DNA of 64,000 bases. Origin: Candidatus Melainabacteria bacterium. Its GTDB lineage: Bacteria; Cyanobacteriota; Vampirovibrionia; Obscuribacterales; Obscuribacteraceae. Location of the stretch: the NCBI GenBank assembly GCA_016716405.1, contig JADJWK010000002.1, positions 682,001 to 746,000 on the forward strand, written 5' to 3'. Both the position numbers and the translations under genes were made by a program. Positions 17,101-23,745 of the stretch are shown in pieces. Every line of letters starts with the position of its first letter. Positions within the stretch are counted from its first letter, which is position 1. The notes below the pieces were generated by a model that ran no database searches, was not told the DNA's origin, and saw only the letters and a program-made list of their open reading frames with translations.

Positions 17101-20100
17101 ACCGGCGCTGAAAGGAGTGCTTTCCGACGCGGTCGGGATGGAAACAGGCGTGAAAGGCTGTCCTGTTGCCGGCAGCGGAGCCTGAGTCTCGGAGGAGACA
17201 GGCGTATTGCCAGGCTGTCCTGTTGTCGGCGACGGAGCCTGAGTCTCGGAGGAGACAGGCGCATCGCCAGGCTGTCCTGTTGCCGGCAACGGAGCCTGAG
17301 TTCCCGAGGAGATCGGTGTATTGGAAGGCTGTGAACCGGGCACCGTATTGTTGCCGATGGCTGGAGCCGCGGTCTGGCTTCCGGAGTTGGAATTGCTGGC
17401 ATCGTTGATTGCTCCGGCAATGGCTCCACCGATGGCACCAGCCACCACATCGGTAAGATCGTCGCCGTTGACCAGACCATTGATAGCTCCGGCGACCGCC
17501 CCGTCGCCGGCATTCTGGGCGCCAGCACCGGCATTGATTCCAGTGGTGACTGGATTGCTGTCGACAGGGGCGCCAACCACATTGCCGTTCCTGTCCACGA
17601 CGAACTGGAGCTCGCCCTGGTTGTCCATGACCAGGTAAGTGTCGTTTCCTCCCGGCAGGGTCGACCAGTCGCTGGGAATATGGAAAGTTTGACCGCTCGA
17701 GAGATGGATATCTGTAGGAATGCCGTTGCCGGTGGCTGCACTCGATACATCGACGGTCTGGGTAGCACCGGCGTTGTCGACTGTACCGTCTATGTTGATG
17801 GTGTGAGCCGAATCCGTGGAGGAGGTGTCGCCGTTAATATTGATTGTGGTGCTCGAGCCGGAGAGGTCGATATTGCCGTTGATGTTGTCCGTCAACTGTG
17901 ATTGGGTAGCGTTGACATCGCCGTTATGAGTGACGGTCACATTGCTTCCAGGAGCCGAGATCGAGCCATCGATGTTACGGGTCACGCTCGAGTCGATGAG
18001 ATCGAGATTGCCTTCGAAGGTGATATTGATACCGGCTCCACCGGGCAAGTTGATACCGCCGGTAATGTTGTAGACGATATCCGAATTGACCAGTTTGACA
18101 TCGCCTTTTATAGTGACGTCTCTGGAGTCGCTGGCGGTGCTCGCCTCGGTATCGCTGTAGTCGATGTTGCGGACGATTTGCTGATTCTCGATCACGGTGT
18201 TGCCGAGATCGATAACGATCGGTCCGTCGCCGGCAGGCTTGCTCTCTGCTGCTTGATGACCCGCTTCGGAAATCCCGACTTCTTGAGATTGAGTCAGCTG
18301 TTCTTGAGCAACTGCGAACTCTTCCATCTTGACCGGCGAATTGTCGGAAACAGTCACTTCCGCTGCTCTGTTGATTCCTTGACCGCTGTCAACAGCGATG
18401 GTGTCGGCTGCCGGCTGACCGGACACGGATATGGACACGCCAGGACTGGCGGCGGAATCGCCTGTCTGCTTGTTTGAATCCTGATTGATGGCGGCTGTGA
18501 TGGCTCCGGTGATGGCACCGACCACGGCGCCTTCTTTACCACCGATCTGGCTGCCGACCAGTGCGCCAGTGATGGCTCCTTCGCCTACACTGCTGGCCCC
18601 GGAGCCGATGGCGATACCGGCTGCGGCGCTGGTGGCGATGGCAGCGTTGCCATTGGTCGGCAGTGCTATGGAGACTCCGCCAGCGGACGTTGCGGGTGCG
18701 GTGCCGGTGGTGGTGCCGGTTGCGGGTTGCAGAATGGTACCGGTGCTGTTGGTGGGCACCTGGATATTGACGCCGTTGGGTAGCACGATTACGGAGCTGC
18801 TCGCCGGCGCCTGGGCAGTCTGCTGAGCTTGACCTGCTTGTTGCTGGGTTTGCGTCTGGGTCTGACCCTGAGTCTGGGCTTGACCCTGAGTCTGGGTTTG
18901 TTGCGTCTGACCTTGTGTAGGCGCCTGGGTCTGACCCTGAGTGGTTGTCTGAGTAGCGGCTGACTGAGGATCCGCGTTGGCTGCCTGGCTGGTAGTGACA
19001 GAGATCGGCGTCGCTTGCGCGCCGGAAGGATCCGGGGCTATCGATATCGAAGAGCCGGTCGCCGCCGCGGCGGAACCGGTGTTGCCCGAATTGCCGGAGG
19101 ACGCGTTGACCGAGGTATTTGTGTTTGTCGGTGAATTCGATCCGGTGTTGGACGAACGTGTGGAAGTTGTCGGGGTCACCGTCGTCGTTACGACATGCGT
19201 AGTGGGCGGTGTGCTCGGACTCGACGAAGTTGTTGTTGGCTGAGCTGTAGGAACGACCGTCGATGGCGTGTTGTGGACCGGCGCCGTGGTGGCGGTGCCA
19301 GTGGTGATGGTGATACCGGCAGTAACGCCGTTGCCTACGTTGGCCGCGATGTTGAGATTTACGCCGCCGTTCGGATTGGCAGACACCGAGATTCCGGGAT
19401 TGGATGTGGCGCCGCTGGACAAAGTGCCGGTGATTTGAGTGGAGCCGACATTGCCGGTGGCGGAAACTTGCAGGCCCGAGGTGGAGCCGTTTCCGGTGGA
19501 CGTTCGAGTGCTCGGCTCGGTGCTGACCGTCGATCCTGATGTCTGATTGGTGACGGCGCCCGCGTTCTGATTGCTCTGGGTTTGTTGGGTTGAGCTGGAA
19601 ACCTGCGTATTGGAGTTTCCGCTTGTGGTCTGGGCTTGCTGCCCGCTTCCTGTGCTCGCGACCTGAGTGGTCGAGGCAGAACTTTGCTGCGTATTAGGTG
19701 TTCCGGTCGGTACAGGCGTTGCCGTTCCAGCATTGCTGGACTGCTGCAATGTCGACGAAGTAGGTTGTTGCGCAGTTGTATTAGTATGAACCGGCTGGCT
19801 CGTGGGGGCCGATGAAACTGGTGTCGAGACCGCAACTTGCGGCTCGTTGCCGGAGGTGGCGGGATCGGATTTGGACGATCCGGATGTGCCCATCGCCACA
19901 ACGAGGTCGACAATTTGCTTCGCGGTGTTTTGTGACTGAGGATCCTGTCCTCTAGCTGGTGCAGGAGTCTGGGGCTCGCTGCCGGTGGAAGAGGTAGGAG
20001 CAGCAGCGGGAGCTTTCGGTTCGCTGCCGGTGGAAGAGGTAGGAGCAGGAGTCTGGGGCTCGCTGCCGGTGGAAGAGGTAGGAGCAGCGGGAGCTTTCGG

Positions 20101-23100
20101 TTCGCTGCCGGTGGAAGAGGTAGGAGCAGCGGGAGCTTTCGGTTCGCTGCCGGTGGAAGAGGTAGGAGCAGCGGGAGCTTTCGGTTCGCTGCCGGTGGAA
20201 GAGGTAGGAGCAGTAGGAGCTTTCGGTTCGCTACCAGAGCGTGGCATCGTGGTCGGGTCGGAGGGCGTTTGGGTCGAAGTCGGCGCAGGGGTAGCCTTCG
20301 ACTCACTGCCGTTGGCAGGGCTGGACTGAGCAGGAGCCTGCGGGTCGTTGCTGCCGGATACGGGGCTGGCTGGAGCCTTCGGGTCGTTGCTGCCGGATAC
20401 GGGGCTGGCTGGAGCCTTCGGGTCGTTGCTGCCGGAAACAGGGCTGGCGGGAGCCTGCGGGTCGTTGCTGCCGGATACGGGGCTGGCTGGAGCCTGCGGG
20501 TCGTTGCTGCCGGAAACGGAGCTGGCTGGAGCCTGCGGGGCGTTGCTGCCGGAAACAGGGCTGGCGGGAGCCTGCGGGTCGTTGCTGCCGGAAACGGAGC
20601 TGGCTGGAGCCTGCGGGGCGTTGCTGCCGGAAACAGGGCTGGCTGGAGCCTTCGGATCGGTGCTGCCGTTGGCAGGGCTGGGCTGCGCAGTAGTCTGCGG
20701 CTCGCTGCCGGATCGAGGGAGTTGATTGGGATCGTTGGTCTGTTGCTGGTTCTGACCCTGTTGCTGACCCTGTTGCTGACCTTGCTGCTGGCCTTGTTGT
20801 TGACCTTGCTGTTGACCCTGCTGCTGGCTTTGTTGTTGACCCTGCGGATCAGTGCCGTTGCGCGGAAGGCTCTGAGGATCGTTGCCCTGCTGCTGACCCT
20901 GTTGCTGGCCTTGTTGTTGACCTTGTTGTTGACCTTGTTGTTGACCTTGTTGTTGACCTTGTTGTTGACCTTGTTGTTGACCTTGTTGTTGACCTTGCTG
21001 CTGGCCTTGTTGTTGACCCTGTTGCTGGCCTTGTTGTTGACCTTGCTGTTGTCCCTGTTGCTGACCCTGTTGTTGACCCTGTGGATCGTTGCCCTGCTGC
21101 TGGCCTTGTTGTTGACCTTGCTGCTGACCTTGCTGCTGACCCTGTTGTTGACCCTGTGGATCGTTGCCCTGCTGCTGGCCTTGTTGTTGACCTTGCTGTT
21201 GACCTTGCTGCTGACCTTGTTGTTGACCCTGTGGATCGTTGCCCTGCTGCTGGCCTTGTTGTTGACCTTGCTGTTGACCTTGCTGTTGACCTTGCTGCTG
21301 GCCTTGTTGTTGACCCTGCTGCTGGCCTTGTTGTTGACCCTGCTGCTGGCCTTGCTGTTGTCCCTGTACTTGACCTTGCGGGTCATTACCGTTGCGAGGA
21401 AGGTTCTGTGGATCGTTTCCTTGTTGCTGACCTTGTTGCTGACCTTGTTGCTGACCCTGCTGCTGACCTTGTTGCTGACCCTGCTGCTGGCCTTGTTGCT
21501 GACCTTGCTGTTGACCCTGTTGCTGGCCTTGTTGTTGACCCTGTGGATCGTTGCCCTGCTGCTGACCCTGTTGCTGGCCTTGTTGTTGACCCTGTGGATC
21601 GTTGCCCTGCTGCTGGCCTTGTTGTTGACCTTGCTGTTGACCCTGCTGCTGGCCTTGTTGTTGACCTTGTTGCTGGCCTTGCTGTTGGCCCTGCTGCTGG
21701 CCTTGTTGTTGACCTTGCTGTTGTCCCTGTACTTGACCTTGCGGGTCAGTACCGTTGCGAGGTAGGTTCTGAGGATCGTTGCCTTGTTGCTGGCCCTGCT
21801 GCTGGCCTTGTTGCTGGCCTTGTTGTTGACCCTGTGGATCGTTGCCCTGCTGCTGGCCTTGTTGCTGACCTTGCTGTTGACCCTGTTGCTGGCCTTGTTG
21901 TTGACCCTGTGGATCGTTGCCCTGCTGCTGACCTTGTTGTTGACCTTGTTGCTGACCTTGCTGTTGACCCTGTTGCTGGCCTTGTTGTTGACCCTGTGGA
22001 TCGTTGGCCTGCTGCTGACCTTGCTGCTGGCCTTGTTGCTGACCTTGTTGTTGACCCTGCTGCTGGCCTTGTTGTTGACCTTGCTGTTGTCCCTGCACTT
22101 GACCTTGCGGGTCAGTACCGTTGCGAGGAAGGGTCTGTGGATCGTTGCCTTGTTGCTGGCCCTGCTGCTGACCTTGCTGCTGGCCTTGTTGTTGACCCTG
22201 TGGATCGTTGCCCTGCTGCTGACCTTGTTGTTGACCTTGTTGCTGACCTTGCTGTTGACCCTGTTGCTGACCTTGTTGTTGACCCTGTGGATCGTTGCCT
22301 TGCTGCTGGCCTTGTTGTTGACCCTGCTGCTGGCCTTGTTGTTGACCTTGCTGTTGACCCTGCTGCTGGCCTTGTTGTTGACCTTGCTGTTGACCCTGCT
22401 GCTGGCCTTGCTGTTGACCCTGCTGCTGGCCTTGTTGTTGACCTTGCTGCTGTCCCTGGACTTGACCTTGCGGGTCAGTACCGTTGCGAGGAAGGTTCTG
22501 TGGATCGTTGCCTTGTTGCTGGCCTTGCTGCTGGCCCTGCTGCTGACCTTGCTGCTGGCCCTGCTGCTGACCTTGCTGCTGGCCTTGTTGTTGACCTTGC
22601 TGCTGGCCTTGTTGTTGACCCTGTGGATCGTTGCCCTGCTGCTGACCCTGTTGTTGACCTTGCTGTTGACCCTGTTGTTGGCCTTGTTGCTGACCCTGCG
22701 GATCGTTGCCCTGCTGCTGACCTTGCTGCTGGCCTTGTTGTTGACCTTGCTGTTGACCCTGCTGCTGGCCTTGCTGTTGACCCTGCTGCTGGCCTTGTTG
22801 TTGACCTTGCTGTTGTCCCTGTACTTGACCTTGCGGGTCAGTACCGTTGCGAGGAAGGTTCTGTGGATCGTTGCCTTGTTGCTGGCCTTGCTGCTGGCCC
22901 TGCTGCTGACCTTGCTGCTGGCCTTGTTGTTGACCCTGTGGATCGTTGCCCTGCTGCTGACCCTGTTGTTGACCTTGCTGTTGACCCTGTTGTTGGCCTT
23001 GTTGCTGACCCTGCGGATCGTTGCCCTGCTGCTGACCTTGCTGCTGGCCTTGTTGTTGACCCTGCTGTTGACCCTGCTGCTGGCCTTGTTGTTGACCCTG

Positions 23101-23571
23101 CTGCTGGCCTTGTTGTTGACCCTGCTGTTGACCCTGCTGCTGGCCTTGTTGTTGACCCTGCTGCTGGCCTTGTTGTTGACCTTGCTGTTGTCCCTGTACT
23201 TGACCTTGCGGGTCAGTACCGTTGCGAGGAAGGTTCTGTGGATCGTTGCCTTGTTGCTGGCCCTGCTGCTGACCTTGTTGTTGACCTTGCTGCTGTCCTT
23301 GCTGTTGACCCTGTTGCTGACCTTGACCTTGTGGATCCTGTCCCTGTACTTGACCTTGCGGGTCAGTACCGTTGCGAGGAAGGTTCTGTGGATCGTTGCC
23401 TTGTTGCTGGCCCTGCTGCTGACCTTGCTGCTGGCCTTGTTGTTGACTCTGCTGCTGGCCTTGTTGTTGACCCTGCTGCTGGCCTTGTTGTTGACCCTGC
23501 TGCTGGCCTTGTTGTTGACCCTGCTGCTGGCCTTGTTGTTGACCTTGACCTTGTGGATCGTGTCCCTGCAC
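14137..23571 (-). CDS. Giant LysM / zinc-ribbon / repeat protein, C-terminal portion (frame 2 of a split gene)
   Basis: The 3,144 codons counted from ATG 23571 are very probably the continuation of the ORF at 23585-33109, because the repeat pattern runs straight through (see finding). Approximate order: Gln-Gly repeats 1-940; Pro-Val-Ser-Gly-Ser units 960-1080; Thr-Gly-Ser-Glu-Pro units 1110-1200; Ser/Thr/Gln-rich spacer to 1590. Three glycine-zipper segments sit near 1645-1697, 2017-2057 and 2160-2207. Beta-solenoid-like repeats lie at 1794-1940 and Asp-Pro GLPYDP repeats at 2304-2447. A charged coiled coil covers 2527-2643. Two LysM-like domains follow at 2655-2722 (YTIRKGDTLESIAKRMF) and 2775-2845 (YTVRFGDSFRSIAMKHP). 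A zinc ribbon lies at 2868-2892 and the conserved terminal domain at 3034-3144. LysM normally binds peptidoglycan or chitin. I infer a surface or envelope scaffold. Confidence 0.75.
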   Translation of the reverse strand: MQGHDPQGQGQQQGQQQGQQQGQQQGQQQGQQQGQQQGQQQSQQQGQQQGQQQGQQQGNDPQNLPRNGTDPQGQVQGQDPQGQGQQQGQQQGQQQGQQQGQQQGQQQGNDPQNLPRNGTDPQGQVQGQQQGQQQGQQQGQQQGQQQGQQQGQQQGQQQGQQQGQQQGQQQGQQQGQQQGQQQGNDPQGQQQGQQQGQQQGQQQGQQQGNDPQGQQQGQQQGQQQGQQQGQQQGNDPQNLPRNGTDPQGQVQGQQQGQQQGQQQGQQQGQQQGQQQGQQQGQQQGQQQGNDPQGQQQGQQQGQQQGQQQGQQQGNDPQGQQQGQQQGQQQGQQQGQQQGQQQGQQQGQQQGQQQGNDPQNLPRNGTDPQGQVQGQQQGQQQGQQQGQQQGQQQGQQQGQQQGQQQGQQQGQQQGQQQGQQQGQQQGNDPQGQQQGQQQGQQQGQQQGQQQGQQQGNDPQGQQQGQQQGQQQGQQQGNDPQTLPRNGTDPQGQVQGQQQGQQQGQQQGQQQGQQQGQQQGQQQANDPQGQQQGQQQGQQQGQQQGQQQGQQQGNDPQGQQQGQQQGQQQGQQQGQQQGNDPQGQQQGQQQGQQQGQQQGNDPQNLPRNGTDPQGQVQGQQQGQQQGQQQGQQQGQQQGQQQGQQQGQQQGQQQGQQQGNDPQGQQQGQQQGQQQGNDPQGQQQGQQQGQQQGQQQGQQQGQQQGQQQGQQQGQQQGQQQGNDPQNLPRNGNDPQGQVQGQQQGQQQGQQQGQQQGQQQGQQQGQQQGQQQGQQQGQQQGNDPQGQQQGQQQGQQQGQQQGQQQGNDPQGQQQGQQQGQQQGQQQGQQQGNDPQGQQQGQQQGQQQGQQQGQQQGQQQGQQQGQQQGQQQGQQQGQQQGQQQGQQQGQQQGQQQGQQQGNDPQSLPRNGTDPQGQQQSQQQGQQQGQQQGQQQGQQQGQQQGQNQQQTNDPNQLPRSGSEPQTTAQPSPANGSTDPKAPASPVSGSNAPQAPASSVSGSNDPQAPASPVSGSNAPQAPASSVSGSNDPQAPASPVSGSNDPQAPASPVSGSNDPKAPASPVSGSNDPKAPASPVSGSNDPQAPAQSSPANGSESKATPAPTSTQTPSDPTTMPRSGSEPKAPTAPTSSTGSEPKAPAAPTSSTGSEPKAPAAPTSSTGSEPKAPAAPTSSTGSEPQTPAPTSSTGSEPKAPAAAPTSSTGSEPQTPAPARGQDPQSQNTAKQIVDLVVAMGTSGSSKSDPATSGNEPQVAVSTPVSSAPTSQPVHTNTTAQQPTSSTLQQSSNAGTATPVPTGTPNTQQSSASTTQVASTGSGQQAQTTSGNSNTQVSSSTQQTQSNQNAGAVTNQTSGSTVSTEPSTRTSTGNGSTSGLQVSATGNVGSTQITGTLSSGATSNPGISVSANPNGGVNLNIAANVGNGVTAGITITTGTATTAPVHNTPSTVVPTAQPTTTSSSPSTPPTTHVVTTTVTPTTSTRSSNTGSNSPTNTNTSVNASSGNSGNTGSAAAATGSSISIAPDPSGAQATPISVTTSQAANADPQSAATQTTTQGQTQAPTQGQTQQTQTQGQAQTQGQTQTQTQQQAGQAQQTAQAPASSSVIVLPNGVNIQVPTNSTGTILQPATGTTTGTAPATSAGGVSIALPTNGNAAIATSAAAGIAIGSGASSVGEGAITGALVGSQIGGKEGAVVGAITGAITAAINQDSNKQTGDSAASPGVSISVSGQPAADTIAVDSGQGINRAAEVTVSDNSPVKMEEFAVAQEQLTQSQEVGISEAGHQAAESKPAGDGPIVIDLGNTVIENQQIVRNIDYSDTEASTASDSRDVTIKGDVKLVNSDIVYNITGGINLPGGAGINITFEGNLDLIDSSVTRNIDGSISAPGSNVTVTHNGDVNATQSQLTDNINGNIDLSGSSTTININGDTSSTDSAHTINIDGTVDNAGATQTVDVSSAATGNGIPTDIHLSSGQTFHIPSDWSTLPGGNDTYLVMDNQGELQFVVDRNGNVVGAPVDSNPVTTGINAGAGAQNAGDGAVAGAINGLVNGDDLTDVVAGAIGGAIAGAINDASNSNSGSQTAAPAIGNNTVPGSQPSNTPISSGTQAPLPATGQPGDAPVSSETQAPSPTTGQPGNTPVSSETQAPLPATGQPFTPVSIPTASESTPFSAGLSAGGNTGNAGDGAISGALAGLNNGGSIEDALTGAAAGALGGLINDAISGGSGNSGPAPMQYTDPTPTASAPFTDAMPAPVSPGAFTPVPSAPIDGFIDSAAFSPAPVNNAPLTTPVSPATSYPADPTYVPGVGSAPPVSAGSAPVGSQPVDPTTGLPYDPHTGQLLDPGSGQPIGNVGHSGPSYNPTVDPGYDPTGTGVNPTAGRPIDPTTGLPYDPSSGKLLDPVTGQPVGNVPQSVSGPSGPAQGLQNPVAGKPIDPTTGLPYDPDSGKLLDPNTGNPVGNVPRQSSPTDPQTAQNRPDTSVSERTEDGDKVTDVDNVQKVQSEDPYSGDFKPGKTRTEEINPDGVVSHVEHETNLADILANELAKIQESIESRLQDLHDSRVSDARAGAISQAASDSNNINDIASRQEILDTTAEEQARIERELESDRIKDKMKEDERRREEEEDRLNQRKEQIKKLTDNMMAIHATRRRAELERIRKLLEQQRKIEEFTATDVRRTEYTIRKGDTLESIAKRMFRDPRISRLIYELNKNQITVKVINGQTVYEIKPGAKLRMPSPREAREWVMRGKYMTVVDETFVPQERMSEEERRELEERRHNVESMLGSLGLALEANHAIKYTVRFGDSFRSIAMKHPALNDVSLWRLLAEKNGFSTETNAKGTPVAEVKRGMSLVLPNRDEIADFRRKNGVIAHPSSTRLTGNDLTRSVKMAKDCGSCKATVPAGVSMCPDCGHIFESTTSVNGLKTIFSVVKNNNGVKTQEEPPVTSQPGDNGVPTQEDPAAEDSTVIVKGVNGVDTADLDTLDTDNLESSKPAKPFLSGVQTTPDPLAPMAAALSGETSVENDSETVITSQKSKVSPIAAEEFSASASLMQSISDLHARDESEVEQFIEKLSDTCRLVQFGSEKDRAHGTRLQLEVQKDDQWIAVIAYEMKGSRSVRHEYSLDGAKKKSIKMDLPPAALNELVHNDLASNWKDYCKKFLEGKKITA
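16230..16660 (-). repeat. Asp-Pro GLPYDP repeat (three long units)
   Basis: There are three copies of a unit reading roughly DPTTGLPYDPxSGKLLDP followed by TGxPVGNV, separated by variable linkers. A single copy occurs in the 1,169-residue protein at about 35030-35110, directly before its coiled coil and LysM pair, so this unit belongs to the shared C-terminal architecture. Confidence 0.85.
16945..18645 (-). repeat. Three glycine-zipper segments plus a beta-solenoid-like repeat inside the giant protein
   Basis: Glycine-zipper copies are encoded near 16945-17090 (AGDGAISGALAGLNNGG), 17390-17520 (AGDGAVAGAINGLVNGD) and 18480-18640 (GEGAITGALVGSQIGG). Each ends with a GA-rich helix and an Asn-rich turn. 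Between the second and third, about 17750-18190, units of roughly 32 residues repeat with the pattern NIxG...GS..T.NIxGD, as in beta-helix proteins. Confidence 0.7.
19970..20240 (-). repeat. Tandem TGSEPKAPAAPTSS repeat
   Basis: About seven near-identical units of 14 to 15 codons read TGSEPKAPAAPTSS, with two copies carrying QTPAP instead. The nucleotide identity between copies is high, pointing to recent expansion. It lies inside the giant gene. Confidence 0.85.
20330..20690 (-). repeat. Tandem APASPVSGSNDP repeat
   Basis: About nine units of 12 codons read SGSNDPQAPASPV, with alternation of Asp/Ala and Gln/Lys at fixed places. Copies are nearly identical in DNA. It forms the spacer between the Gln-Gly array and the TGSEPKAP array. 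Confidence 0.85.
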
Positions 23572-23745
23572 TTGACCTTGCGGGTCAGTACCGTTGCGAG
23601 GAAGGGTCTGTGGATCGTTGCCTTGCTGCTGCCTGCTGCCCGCGCGCCCTGCTCTGGCTGCCGCTGCGGCCTGCTGTGACCTGCTCTCCTTGTTGCTGGC
23701 CTTGCTGCTGACCTTGCTGTTGACCCTGTTGCTGACCCTGGGTTT
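20740..23745 (-). repeat. 3-kb nested Gln-Gln-Gln-Gly repeat array
   Basis: The basic unit is a 12-base GQQQ codon set (minus-strand ggt-cag-cag-caa variants). Every 2 to 15 units it is interrupted by GNDPQ. At a higher order it is interrupted by a longer punctuation unit, NDPQNLPRNGTDPQGQVQ, which I count nine times (for example near 20845, 21375, 21740, 22105, 22465, 22825, 23210, 23355 and 23580). This two-level hierarchy indicates expansion by both short slippage and longer unequal exchange. Long plus-strand ORFs across it (Leu/Thr or Val/Asp-rich) are antisense shadows. Confidence 0.92.

Noticed and set aside
20269..23711. Long plus-strand ORFs of 498, 631 and 876 codons made of Leu/Thr or Val/Asp/Ala repeats across the Gln-Gly array
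   Set aside because: They are antisense readings of the repeat. Their composition follows mechanically from the 12-base unit, and they lack start signals.
20740..23745. CRISPR array
   Set aside because: The repeats are 12-base coding units without unique spacers of constant length, there are no cas genes, and the open frame is maintained throughout.
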